Below the pieces are notes generated by a model. The model was not told where the DNA came from. It worked only from the letters and a program-made list of their open reading frames with translations, and ran no database searches. From positions 1-64,000 of the forward strand of contig CBDCSZ010000010.1 of NCBI GenBank assembly GCA_965221935.1: 64,000 bases of DNA, given 5' to 3'. This document shows positions 17,108-25,574 of this stretch, piece after piece (position 1 is the first letter of the stretch; every line of letters starts with the position of its first letter). A program made the position numbers and the translations under genes. This stretch comes from JAPOXR01 sp965221935. Its GTDB lineage: Bacteria > Pseudomonadota > Alphaproteobacteria > Rhodobacterales > Rhodobacteraceae.

Positions 17108-17805
17108 CCAGCATCACCGAACAGCTGATCGGCCTCGCGGCGTCGGCCTCCGCCGCCAGACCGGCGGCGGATGCCGTGCAGTTCCGCAAGGAGTGGGCCG
17201 CGACCTGCGCCGCCGCCGCCCGATCCGGTGTGCTCAACGCGGCGTCGCGGGACGACGGCCTCCGCGGCCGCACCGCGGCGCACATGCTGTGTGCCCACGG
17301 CTCGGAGATCCAGCTGTTTGACGACGCCTTAGAGGCAGGTCTTGAGTTCACGCAGAAGGACAAAGACGGCGCGCCGCCGGCGCTCGTGCTGGCCGCCCGC
17401 CCCGCCGAGATCGGCAACACGGACGGCGTGATCCGCTGGCTGTCGGAGCGGACGGGAGCCGATCTTTCAGCCTCAGGGCCCGGCGGCTGGACGCCGCTGC
17501 ACGCGGCCGCCCTCCATGCCGACACCAAGAGGATCCGCACCTTGGGGCAGCTGGGCGCGGACATCGAGGCGGCGCTGGAGGAGAACCGCTGGACGCCGCT
17601 GCACGTGGCGGCCCACCACTCCGTTCCGGACGTGCTGCGCTGCCTCCTCCGGGCCGGCGCCGACGCTTCCGCGCAGGCGGCGGACGGCCGCACGCCGGGA
17701 GATCTGGCCTCGGCGAACCGCCGCGTGAACGTTGACAATGATGTGACGGCCCAGCTGTGGGCACGCCGCTACCAGGACGTGCGGATGCCGCGCTGGCGTG
17801 GGTGA
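17104..17805 (+). CDS. Ankyrin-repeat protein inside the T4SS operon
   Basis: A 233-residue protein (ATG 17104 overlapping the lipoprotein stop) with no signal peptide. Ankyrin units are clear from about residue 55: GRTAAHMLCAHGSEIQLFDDAL, GPGGWTPLHAAALHADTKRIRTL, ENRWTPLHVAAHHSVPDVLRCL and ADGRTPGDLASAN. The N-terminal 50 residues are helical and unassigned. Ankyrin proteins are frequent Dot/Icm effectors, but a gene embedded and translationally coupled in the apparatus operon could equally be a structural or chaperone component. A second ankyrin gene lies at 26771-27514. Confidence 0.8.
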   Translation: MTSITEQLIGLAASASAARPAADAVQFRKEWAATCAAAARSGVLNAASRDDGLRGRTAAHMLCAHGSEIQLFDDALEAGLEFTQKDKDGAPPALVLAARPAEIGNTDGVIRWLSERTGADLSASGPGGWTPLHAAALHADTKRIRTLGQLGADIEAALEENRWTPLHVAAHHSVPDVLRCLLRAGADASAQAADGRTPGDLASANRRVNVDNDVTAQLWARRYQDVRMPRWRG

Positions 17806-17820
17806 GGACAGGAAACGGGA

Positions 17821-18495
17821 ATGAGAATTATGAGTGTGCGGACGCTCTCCGCCGCCGCCGCCCTGCTGCTCGCGGCGGCGGCCCCCACGGCGGCGCAGGA
17901 CAGCCCGGCGGACGAGAGATGGCTCAGGCAGATGCTGGCGGAGGATCCAGCCTGCGACCCTCCGGCAGTGGAGGCGCTGGCGCGCGCCGCGCGCAGCGGC
18001 ATTGAGCGCGAGGTCGGCCGCCGGGAGGATTCGATCCGTCCGCCCGCGGCCTCCGCGGAGCTGAGCTGTCTGGGCGACCTGATGAATATCGGGCAGCTGG
18101 ACATCAGCTTCCCGACACAGCGGCTGACGACCACGCTTCCCGGCTTCCTGCAGGGGCTGATCGGGCAGATTCTGGGGGCCGGCGGCGGCGGCGCTTTCGG
18201 GGGTCTGAACATCGAGGCCCTGGCGCAGGGCGCGGCGGATCCGACCAGGTTTCTGTCGGCGTCGCTGTGCGGCTTCGCGCAGGACAGGTGGGGGCAGGGC
18301 ACGCTGCCGGTGTTCAATCTGTTCGGCGCCATGGGCCCGCAGGGGTCGCTGCCGGCGCTGCCCGCCGCCGGACAGACGCTGGGAGCGCTGCAGGAGCTCC
18401 TGAATCCGGCCCAGCTGCTCCGTCAGGCGCCCGCCTCCGGATCCTCCGGAGGAGGCGCCGCCGCCGCGATACTGGGGCTGGGAGGAAGCCAATGA
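17821..18495 (+). CDS. Secreted T4SS-associated protein, unknown
   Basis: A 224-residue protein with a Sec signal peptide (LSAAAALLLAAAAPTAAQ) starting at ATG 17821 or 17830. The mature part has two Cys (DPACDPP, SCLGDLMNI), a Gly-rich hydrophobic stretch (FLQGLIGQILGAGGGGAFGG) and a Pro/Gly tail. No family is recognised. Its position between the ankyrin gene and a second exported protein, with an ATGA overlap to the latter, makes it a periplasmic part or accessory of the secretion system. Confidence 0.65.
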   Translation: MRIMSVRTLSAAAALLLAAAAPTAAQDSPADERWLRQMLAEDPACDPPAVEALARAARSGIEREVGRREDSIRPPAASAELSCLGDLMNIGQLDISFPTQRLTTTLPGFLQGLIGQILGAGGGGAFGGLNIEALAQGAADPTRFLSASLCGFAQDRWGQGTLPVFNLFGAMGPQGSLPALPAAGQTLGALQELLNPAQLLRQAPASGSSGGGAAAAILGLGGSQ

Positions 18496-19562
18496 CACAC
18501 AGACATGCCGCGCTGGCGCTGCTGGCGGCGCTCAGCTCCGCCTTTCATCCGGCTCCCGCCGCCGCCATCTGCGCCTGCCAGAGCGTGCTGACCTGGCAGG
18601 TGCAGGCGGCCAACGCCAACCGCGACAGCAACACCGACCGTCTGGTCGAGGCGATACAGGCCGCGGCCGGACAGATCTCCGCATACACCGACAAGGCCAG
18701 CGCCGCCGCGGAGAAGATTCAGGACGCCTCGGATCTGAACGCATCCATGCGGGTGCGCGAGGAGCTGCGGGCCTCCGCCGAAGGCGGCCGCTACGATCCC
18801 GCCGCAGGAGCCTGCGGCGCGATGTCCGCCGCGCTGCGGCTGGCGGCGCCGCCGGCCGGGCCGCCGCCCGCCGCCACCGGCGCGGACACGCAGAACACAG
18901 GGAGGAACTACGAGCGCTGCGCAGGCGGCAATGACGAGGTCTGCAGGGGCCCCGGAGCCGTGAGCGCCGGCATCATTGAGGACCGCGACCGCCACCAGGA
19001 CACCGGCGGCGTGCTGGATCCGACCTCGGATCTGCGGGTGCTGCTGCAGCAGCCCACGGCCGGCGCCGGCACCGGCTCCGACCAGGAGGAGCTGGACGAC
19101 GCCGTGTGGCGTCTGACTCAGAACATCGTGCACCCGTTCCCTCCGCCGCCCGTCACGCGCGCGGAGGCGCGCACCCCCGGGGGAGCCGCCGCTGTCGCGC
19201 GGCGGCAGTCCGACGCCGCGAGGAGGTCCGCCCCGGCGGCCCTGCTGGGCTGGATACAGACCCGCTCCGCCGCCAATCTGGACATGGCGGACTGGGCCCG
19301 CCGCACCGCGCCGGAAGGCTACCCGTATCCGATCGACGACCGGATCTCCGTCCGCCAGTTTTATGATGTCTCGGTGTCAGCCGGCTGGCGCGACCCGGAA
19401 TGGCACCGCCGCGTGCAGCGGATGTCTCCGGAGGCCGTGATGCGCGAGATCGCGCTGCAGACGGCGCTGGCGAATGACCTTGCGCTGCTGCGCCTCGAGC
19501 TTGATCTGCACCGCGCCGCCAACGAGGCGGCCCTGACCGCGGCGTTTCTCGATGACAGCTGA
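18492..19562 (+). CDS. Secreted coiled-coil protein of the T4SS operon
   Basis: ATG 18492 overlaps the previous stop. The 356-residue product has a signal peptide (residues 1-24), then CACQSVLTWQVQAANANRDSNTDRLVEAIQAAAGQISAYTDKASAAAEKIQDA, a helical, Gln/Asn/Ala-rich segment of the VirB5-like kind seen in exported conjugation proteins. A Cys-bearing linker and a helical C-terminal half follow (MRREIALQTALANDLALLRLELDLHRAANEAAL region). Family membership is not certain. It overlaps dotL by 11 bp, so it is expressed with the coupling protein. Confidence 0.6.
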   Translation: MTHRHAALALLAALSSAFHPAPAAAICACQSVLTWQVQAANANRDSNTDRLVEAIQAAAGQISAYTDKASAAAEKIQDASDLNASMRVREELRASAEGGRYDPAAGACGAMSAALRLAAPPAGPPPAATGADTQNTGRNYERCAGGNDEVCRGPGAVSAGIIEDRDRHQDTGGVLDPTSDLRVLLQQPTAGAGTGSDQEELDDAVWRLTQNIVHPFPPPPVTRAEARTPGGAAAVARRQSDAARRSAPAALLGWIQTRSAANLDMADWARRTAPEGYPYPIDDRISVRQFYDVSVSAGWRDPEWHRRVQRMSPEAVMREIALQTALANDLALLRLELDLHRAANEAALTAAFLDDS

Positions 19563-21777
19563 TGTCCAGAGAGGCGTCCCGGCCGCGGTCGAGCGGCCGA
19601 GGCTGTTTCCGCCGCCGCCGTCCGGCGGAGCGGGCGCCCTGCTGGCGCTTCCGGGAACGGCGCAGGCGGTCTTCGCCGGCCTTGCCCTGCTGCCTTTCGC
19701 TGTGCCGGCTCTCTGGATTCCGGCCGCCGCGGCGGCGGCGGCCTACGCGGCCTGGCTGGGACGGCTCCGCTTCCGGCTTCCGATGCGTGTCCCGGCGTCC
19801 TGGGACGGCCCGGACTACGGGGATCTGAAGGACGGTTCGGACACCGAGCACCGGCAGGCGGCCGGCATTCTCTATCTTGGCACGGATTCGGAGGGCCGTG
19901 AGCTCTGGATCAGCAACAGCGACGCCCGCCGGCACATTTTCACCCTGGGAACCACCGGAAGCGGGAAAACGGAATTCTTGCTGGGGCTGCTGGTCCAGCC
20001 GATGATGTGGGGGTCAGGGGTTCTTTTCGTCGACGGCAAGGGCACTCCGGAATTCTACGCCCGGGTCTATTCCCTGGCGAAGCGGTTCGGCCGCGAGGAC
20101 GATGTCCGTCTGGTCAACTTCACCGGTGTCCCCAGAGACGCCGATCCGGACGCCCCCGCGGGGTCGATGGGCAGCCAGTCGAACACGCTCAATCCGTTCG
20201 CCCGCGGCACTGCAGACCAGCTGGCGAACATGGTCTCTTCGCTGATGGGCGGCGGCGACGGCGGCGACCAGATGTGGCGCGACCGCGCGGTGCAGCTGGT
20301 GTCCACGCTGATCCGCGCTTTGGTGGAGATGCGCGACAAGGGCGAGGTGCTGCTCGATGTTCAGACCATACGCTCCTACATGCCTCTCGGTGCCGGCGTG
20401 CCCGGCGGCGTCAAGAGCAAGCCGTCGCAGGCAGATATGGAATCTCCCGCCGTCAAGGACCTGGCCGCGAAGCTCAACATCTCGACCAGCGAGGCGGCGC
20501 TGCTCAAAGCCGTCAGCCCCGGACAGTGGATCGAGATCTCGCAGGAGCGGACGGTCACCGCGCTTCTGCTCCGCGCGCTGCGCGGCGACTTCTCCGACGC
20601 CGCCAGGCTCGCCCTGCAGGGCTTCTCCGCCACGCTTCCCGGATACTCTCTCACGGCCGCGTTCGAGGGCCGGGAGCAGGAGTCAAAAACGCTGGAGCAG
20701 CACGGGTATCTGACGATGCAGCTGACCAAGCCTCTGGGGTCGATGGCTGACGATTTCGGGCACATTTTCCGCACCCCGCTGGCGGAGGTGGACATGGACG
20801 ACATTGTGCTGAACCGTCGGATTCTAGTTGTTCTCCTTCCGGCTCTGCAGAAGGCCAGCGAGGAGACCCGCAATCTCGGCAGGATCATCGTCGCCATGGC
20901 GAAGTCAATGATGGGCGCCGCCTCCGGCTCCGAGGTTCAGGGCACCCGCCGCGAAATTGTGGAGACCGCGCCGACCCGGTCGGATTCTCCATTCATCGCG
21001 GTGTTCGACGAGGCCGGCTACTACTTGGTTAAAGGCTTGGACGTCATGGCGGCGCAGGCCAGGGCTCTTGGGTTCTGCATTGTGATCGGGGCGCAGGACA
21101 TTCAGGCGATGCGCGCCGAGGCCCAGCAGACGGCCGATTCGGTCATCGCCAACACATTTCTCAATGTGTACGGCGCGACCGTGGACGCCTCGGACACTCT
21201 CCGTTTCATCAAAGACAAGGTCGGCCAGGTGCGGGCGGCGATGTCGCAGGGCAGCGAGAGATCCGCCGGCCTGCTGAGCAGCCGCTGGCGCGACAAGGGC
21301 GAGGTCTCCTACACTGAGATCGACAGGGTGACGGTCGACGAGCTGCGCTCCCTGGCTCCCGGCGAGTTCAAATTCGTGTTTCAGGACGGCGTGCACCATG
21401 GCCGCTCGTTCTATGTGGGCAGCCGCATCACCAGAGAGATTGCGGTTAACAAGTTCCTCCAGGTCCGCGGGCCCGCCGACCGTGTGCCAGGCGTGCTCGA
21501 CGCCGTCGAGGACGCATTCCGCGCCGATCTGAACCGCGTGGCGCGCCAGATGTCCGCGCAGGCTTCACAGCCTGCCGCGGACGCGCCGCCCGTTTCGCAG
21601 TTTCTGACCGCTCTTCTGACCGACGCCGCCGGCGCCCACAACGGCGCGATGGCCGCCGCTTCGAGTTTTGAGGCCGCCTTTCTCCGCGCCGCGGCCGCAG
21701 CCCGCTCCGCCGCTGACGTGGACTCCATGCTGGACGTGCCTGACGAGGAGGAAATTCCCGAGGAGGTGCCGGCTTAG
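19552..21777 (+). CDS. dotL: DotL/IcmO-type coupling ATPase (T4CP)
   Basis: A 741-residue type IV coupling protein of the VirD4/FtsK superfamily. Two N-terminal membrane segments (about residues 28-65), then the ATPase: Walker A GTTGSGKTEFLLG (about residue 142), LFVDGKGTPEF, NPFARGTADQLANMVSSLMGG, Walker B FIAVFDEAGYYLVKGLDVMAAQARALG and the Gln motif IVIGAQDIQAM. The FDEAGYY form and the DGKGTPEF block are those of DotL/IcmO/TrbC of I-type systems. The C-terminal tail (residues 640-741) is acidic and helical, where DotL binds adaptors. The gene is intact, the only large T4SS gene here not touched by an insertion. Confidence 0.9.
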   Translation: MTADVQRGVPAAVERPRLFPPPPSGGAGALLALPGTAQAVFAGLALLPFAVPALWIPAAAAAAAYAAWLGRLRFRLPMRVPASWDGPDYGDLKDGSDTEHRQAAGILYLGTDSEGRELWISNSDARRHIFTLGTTGSGKTEFLLGLLVQPMMWGSGVLFVDGKGTPEFYARVYSLAKRFGREDDVRLVNFTGVPRDADPDAPAGSMGSQSNTLNPFARGTADQLANMVSSLMGGGDGGDQMWRDRAVQLVSTLIRALVEMRDKGEVLLDVQTIRSYMPLGAGVPGGVKSKPSQADMESPAVKDLAAKLNISTSEAALLKAVSPGQWIEISQERTVTALLLRALRGDFSDAARLALQGFSATLPGYSLTAAFEGREQESKTLEQHGYLTMQLTKPLGSMADDFGHIFRTPLAEVDMDDIVLNRRILVVLLPALQKASEETRNLGRIIVAMAKSMMGAASGSEVQGTRREIVETAPTRSDSPFIAVFDEAGYYLVKGLDVMAAQARALGFCIVIGAQDIQAMRAEAQQTADSVIANTFLNVYGATVDASDTLRFIKDKVGQVRAAMSQGSERSAGLLSSRWRDKGEVSYTEIDRVTVDELRSLAPGEFKFVFQDGVHHGRSFYVGSRITREIAVNKFLQVRGPADRVPGVLDAVEDAFRADLNRVARQMSAQASQPAADAPPVSQFLTALLTDAAGAHNGAMAAASSFEAAFLRAAAAARSAADVDSMLDVPDEEEIPEEVPA

Positions 21778-21796
21778 AGGGCGGTCACCCGCCCTC
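21777..21796 (+). terminator. Hairpin directly after dotL
   Basis: GAGGGCGG TCAC CCGCCCTC forms an 8-bp perfect stem starting at the last base of the dotL stop codon. No T run follows, so it may act as an mRNA 3' end or a weak terminator. The following 390 bp hold only the short frame at 22191. Confidence 0.45.
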
Positions 21797-22190
21797 TCAC
21801 CGGCCTGTGCATTTGCCGCACAGATACACAGACCTCCCTGTTCCGCCGCCCTGGCAGACTGTCTGTCCGAGCGGGAAGGGGCGTCCTCACAGCCGCCCTT
21901 CACGCTTCATCACACTGCCGGTCTCCTGACGGAGACCCTGGCAGGCGGGGGAAACCCCCGGACCCCGGCCATTGAAAAAAAAGATGTTTTTTGACCATAT
22001 CCACCACTATCTCCGCTTTTATCCTCATCAATTGCCGTTTCCGCTCCACGCCTTGCCTCCGCCGCGCCGCCCGATATGTTTCACCGGATGGCGCAGGCTG
22101 CGGCGCAATGATCCGTCAGTCCGGCCGCCGCCGGCGGATCGGTCCCCGAGGACGCCCCCGTCCGCCGCCTGACGGATAAGGAGGTCTCAC

Positions 22191-22304
22191 ATGAATGACA
22201 CACACCCGCCCGTCCTGGGCAAACAGCCGCCCTTGCCCGGCCCCGCCCTGAAGGCGCGGCTCACGCCGCGCCGCTGTTGGCCAGCCAGCCCTTCCGCGCT
22301 ATAA
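22191..22304 (+). CDS. 37-residue small frame with strong ribosome site
   Basis: ATG 22191 lies 7 bases after AAGGAGGTC, the best Shine-Dalgarno match in the area. The peptide begins MNDTHPPVLGKQPPLPG, echoing the MSDTHGHSQTPPP / MTDTHGHSQTPPP openings at 10905 and 11082, and ends at TAA 22302-22304 just ahead of the recombinase gene. It may be a decayed copy of that leader or a translated leader for the recombinase; it has no recognisable domain. Confidence 0.4.
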   Translation: MNDTHPPVLGKQPPLPGPALKARLTPRRCWPASPSAL

Positions 22305-22308
22305 TTGG

Positions 22309-23646
22309 ATGGCGGAGCTTGATGAGGAGGCCTGGGAGATGAACGCAGCGCAGGTGGAGATCCTGAAGGACGCGGCGAACCGGTTTTTCGCGCTGGCGCT
22401 GGAGTCCGGAGACGACCGCCCGCACGCCGAGATTTCATGGGACGCCCTGATCCGTTCGCCGATCGAGGCGCGCAGCCAGGGAGTCATCTCCCCCGCCGCG
22501 GCCTCGGCCGAGATCGAAGCCATTGAAGCCCTGTCGCGCGCCGCCGGCGACCCTGAGACTGAAAGCCTGGTCCGCCGCCGGATGGCGGCCAATCCGTGGG
22601 CGCGCCAGGGCGTCCTCGCCCTGATCCAGCGCGCGGATCCTACTCTTCCGAGGCGCGTCGCGGACCTCGCCGCCCGCACCGACCGGCTGTACCGCGAAGC
22701 CTCCGGGCCTCTGCAGGACTCTTCAGCGGAGGTCTGGCTCCGGGATCCGGCCGGTGCCGCCGCCCCGAAACCGCCTCAAAGCGGCTTCGGGCCGATCACC
22801 GCCAGGATGCTCGCCGATCTCAGTGACCGGCTGACGGGCGAGTGGTCTGAGGTTGACCTCCTTCGCCAGGACAGCCCGCCGGCCATGACGGACCTGCTGA
22901 CGGCCGTCATGGCCCAGGCGTCGTGGACGGTCGGCCTCCGCCCGGCTGAATGGCCCTCAGCGCGGATGTCGGTGAAAACAGAGAGCTCGCCCTTCGCGCT
23001 GCTGGCCGAAGAGATGTACGCGGAGGCGCTTGAGGCGCGGCCGCCGCCGCCTCTGCACCGCCGAGCGGAATGGGTCCGCCACGCCCGGTCGATGCTTGAG
23101 CGCCAGCTCGAGCTGGGAGAGGTCTGGCTCAGCGTGAGCACCAGAAAGAGCGGCTGGGCTGTGGCGAAGGGCCTGCCGACGGTGCGCTCGCTGAACATCA
23201 CCGCCTCCGAGATGCGGCTTAAAACGGCGGTGTTCTGCGCCGCCGCGGCGTCGCGCACTCTGGAGCACGCCGGCGCGTGGTCAGCGGCGCAGAGACGGAT
23301 TAACAACCGTCTGAAGCGCGCCGCCGTCATGCTGTTCCCGGACCGCCGGGAACCGCTGACGCTGTATGCGTTCCGCCACGATTTCATCGACAGGGCGAAG
23401 TCGGCCCTGTCGCCGGAGGAGACCGCTGCGCTGGCCGGCCATGTCTCTCCCGCCACCAAGCGTCATTACGGGCAACCCGGAAGAGGCGGCGGCGGCCGCG
23501 GCCTGATCGCGGTGAGTCCGGATCCCGCGCACGTGTCGCTTCTCCGCGAGCACGCGGCGCAGCGCCGCCTGGACCGCGCCGCCCGCGCGAAGACGCGCGA
23601 GGCCGCCCGTTCCCCGTCGCCGTCCCCGTCACCCGGCAGCATGTAG
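22309..23646 (+). CDS. Tyrosine recombinase/integrase-like protein
   Basis: A 445-residue protein. The C-terminal half has the tyrosine-recombinase pattern: an Arg in VGLRPAEWPSARM, the box YAFRHDFIDRAKSALS (H-x-x-R-equivalent FRHDF), and AGHVSPATKRHYGQPG with the box-II His and the nucleophilic Tyr. The N-terminal 180 residues are helical and unassigned, and the last 50 are basic and Ser/Pro rich. It could serve integration, excision or dimer resolution of the element. TATAAT at 22300-22305 is too close for a promoter with ATG 22309; ATG 22336 after GGAG may be the true start. Confidence 0.75.
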   Translation: MAELDEEAWEMNAAQVEILKDAANRFFALALESGDDRPHAEISWDALIRSPIEARSQGVISPAAASAEIEAIEALSRAAGDPETESLVRRRMAANPWARQGVLALIQRADPTLPRRVADLAARTDRLYREASGPLQDSSAEVWLRDPAGAAAPKPPQSGFGPITARMLADLSDRLTGEWSEVDLLRQDSPPAMTDLLTAVMAQASWTVGLRPAEWPSARMSVKTESSPFALLAEEMYAEALEARPPPPLHRRAEWVRHARSMLERQLELGEVWLSVSTRKSGWAVAKGLPTVRSLNITASEMRLKTAVFCAAAASRTLEHAGAWSAAQRRINNRLKRAAVMLFPDRREPLTLYAFRHDFIDRAKSALSPEETAALAGHVSPATKRHYGQPGRGGGGRGLIAVSPDPAHVSLLREHAAQRRLDRAARAKTREAARSPSPSPSPGSM

Positions 23647-23656
23647 GAGAGATGAC

Positions 23657-24211
23657 ATGCGTGAGACTCTTGGCCCGCCCGAACCTCTGTTCCCGGCCCA
23701 CGCGGTTCCCGGCGGATACGAATGGCCTGAAGAGGGTCTGCTGGAATGGCCGTGGTCTGAGTTTGTCCCGGAGCCACACCACAACACGGAGCAGTTCAAT
23801 GAGGCGGCGGGCCGCCTCGGACTTGAGATGTTCACCGGGCCGGACGTCTGGGCGGTCAACCGGTTTTACGAGACGCGCTGCGGCCACACGCACCTGGTCT
23901 ACGGAGACCTCGCCCCGCCGCAGACATTCCGGCTTCACGCCGGCGGCCTGGCGGGCCCGGTCCTGACCGGAGCCGAGGACGGCCATGAGCTGGGGCCGCG
24001 GAGCGTCTTCGCCAAGGCCTCCGGAACCCGCCTGACCGGCCGCTTCGCGTCCGCCAGGCAGATCGGAACCGACGGGGATCCGCAGGACATCATTCCGTTC
24101 GCGAACAGCTTCGGCCATCTGCTGATGATTCTGGACTGGGAGATGAACGCGCCCCAGATGCCGGGACGGTGGGACATGTACGAGGGAATCAACGGGCCGA
24201 TGATCCGCTGA
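23657..24211 (+). CDS. Hypothetical protein, 184 residues
   Basis: Starts at ATG 23657, 10 bp after the recombinase stop, with GGAGAG just upstream. The composition is that of a soluble protein (Trp, Tyr, His spread through it: EWPWSEFVPEPHHNTEQF, VWAVNRFYETRCGHTHLVYGDL, FGHLLMILDWEMNAPQMPGRWDMYEGI). No membrane segment or signal is visible and no family is recognised. The closeness to the recombinase suggests co-transcription. A hairpin plus T8 at 24261-24284 may end the unit. Confidence 0.6.
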   Translation: MRETLGPPEPLFPAHAVPGGYEWPEEGLLEWPWSEFVPEPHHNTEQFNEAAGRLGLEMFTGPDVWAVNRFYETRCGHTHLVYGDLAPPQTFRLHAGGLAGPVLTGAEDGHELGPRSVFAKASGTRLTGRFASARQIGTDGDPQDIIPFANSFGHLLMILDWEMNAPQMPGRWDMYEGINGPMIR

Positions 24212-24260
24212 CGCGGTCCCTCCGCGGTTTTCTCTTCCTTATCCGCCTTTTTGCCGTCAG

Positions 24261-24284
24261 CGGCTCAGAAAGGCCGTTTTTTTT
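24261..24284 (+). terminator. Short hairpin with T8 run
   Basis: CGGC...GCCG with a loop of about 8, followed directly by TTTTTTTT. The stem is short, but the T run is the longest in this GC-rich stretch and lies 50 bp after the preceding stop. Confidence 0.45.
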
Positions 24285-24440
24285 AACATCAGCCGCATTC
24301 CGCTGGGGGGCCCTGAAAACCGTTCCCGCGCCTGTGTGTGGCTCTGAGGGCCGTTTTCGCATCAGGGTGAAAGAAAAGTCCCAATTCACCGTGACACAGT
24401 GGAGAAAAACCGGCAGACTGGCGGCAAACGGAGATTTCTG

Positions 24441-24926
24441 ATGCGTTTGGAAGAGCGAAAGCCGCGCCGCCGCCCGCTGCCCGCCACCGGGCATCTGCTG
24501 CGGCGCTTTCCCGGCGAGGAGGAGGCCCGCCGCTGGTGGGAAGAGAGGCTGTGGCCTGACGGGCCGGTTTGCCCGCGCTGCGGCTCCGGCGATGTGTCGC
24601 AGCAGACGACCCACCGGACGATGACCCACCGCTGCCGCTCCTGCCCGCGCCGCCGGCAGTTTTCGCTCCGTTCCGGCGCGCTGCTGCGCTCGTCTAAGCT
24701 GAGCTGGCGCGTGCTGGCGGTCGCGGCGTGCCTGCTGATGCGCCATCCGAGAATCGGCCATCGCCGCCTCGCGAACGATCTGGCCCTCACCCGGCCGACA
24801 GCGCGCCTACTGGAGAGACGGCTCCGGACTGAGACAGGACCGGGCGGCCTGCTCGGTCCGAGTTTTCTCCGACCCGCCCGCAGCCGGACAGGACCGTGGC
24901 CAGCGCTAGCCTCTCGTCCTCAGTGA
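24441..24926 (+). CDS. Stand-alone IS1595-type zinc ribbon and HTH protein
   Basis: From ATG 24441 (frame open from 24399). Residues 35-75 form the zinc ribbon of IS1595-family transposases: VCPRCGSGDVSQQ ... HRCRSCPRRRQFSLRSGALLRSSKLSW. A helix-turn-helix follows (HRRLANDLALTRPTARLLERRL). The DDE domain that normally follows is absent; the last 35 residues are an unrelated Arg/Pro tail running 140 bp over the 3' end of the convergent HNH-like gene. So this is either a truncated transposase remnant or a DNA-binding protein made from one. Confidence 0.6.
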   Translation: MRLEERKPRRRPLPATGHLLRRFPGEEEARRWWEERLWPDGPVCPRCGSGDVSQQTTHRTMTHRCRSCPRRRQFSLRSGALLRSSKLSWRVLAVAACLLMRHPRIGHRRLANDLALTRPTARLLERRLRTETGPGGLLGPSFLRPARSRTGPWPALASRPQ

Positions 24927-25545
24927 CGGTCAGGCGGAAACGCGCCTTGGCCGCCAGCCAACGGCGGGCGTAGGCGCACGCCAGATCTCGCCGCGGCGGC
25001 CGCCATTCGGCGAAGCCGCGCTGTCCCCGCGCCCGCGCCGCCCGCCGCAGGACCGGCATCCACAGCCAGGCGTCCGCCTCAGCCGGCTGCAGCCACCGCC
25101 GGAGATCAGCGCCGCGCAGTCCGGCGGCCGCGGCCTCCGCCAGGGGAATCACAGGGGCCGTCTCGAGCAGCCGGGCGTCTGCGACCGGCCTTCCGGTGAA
25201 CGCCCCCGTCCAGCGTCCGCCCTCGAGGCGGCATTCGCCCGCGAGGCGGGTCTGGAGCTGGGAATGCACGGCCAGAAGCCACTGCCTGACGGTCAGACAC
25301 TGGTGCGCCGGATGCCGCCGCGCCGACGCCTCGGAGTCCGCCAGGCTGACGGCCTCCCGTTTCTCCGCGACGCGGAGCGCGGCCAGCCGGCTGTCGGCGA
25401 CGGCCGGCCACCCGCCGGCCGGGAGGACATGTCCGTCCTGACTGTGTGTGAGCAGCCAAAGCCCGGCGCCGGCGGCCGGCAGCAGGATGACGGCGGACAG
25501 CGCGGCTGCCGCCCGCGCCAGTCTGCCGGAGGCTGTTCCAGCCAC
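24787..25545 (-). CDS. Membrane-anchored HNH-like (DUF1524/GmrSD-C) protein, His lost
   Basis: A 252-residue protein with an N-terminal membrane anchor (LSAVILLPAAGAGLWLL). From about residue 100 it follows the DUF1524 HNH pattern: CRLEGGRWTGAFTGRPV, then ALLETAPVIPLAEAAAAGL-like text where the family has ...DIDHVVPLxEAxxSG, then RRAARARGQRGFAEWRPP, CAYARRWLAAKARFRLTVTEDE and the end Cys (LSGC). The Asp-His of the catalytic site is replaced (LETAPVIPL), so nuclease activity is doubtful. It lies 29 bp downstream of the LysM gene and probably shares its transcript. Exported HNH-like proteins with this fold occur in many bacteria. Confidence 0.6.
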   Translation of the reverse strand: MAGTASGRLARAAAALSAVILLPAAGAGLWLLTHSQDGHVLPAGGWPAVADSRLAALRVAEKREAVSLADSEASARRHPAHQCLTVRQWLLAVHSQLQTRLAGECRLEGGRWTGAFTGRPVADARLLETAPVIPLAEAAAAGLRGADLRRWLQPAEADAWLWMPVLRRAARARGQRGFAEWRPPRRDLACAYARRWLAAKARFRLTVTEDERLALATVLSGCGRVGENSDRAGRPVLSQSGAVSPVGALSAG

Positions 25546-25574
25546 TTCCCCTCAGATTTCCGGGCCCGCCCGCA

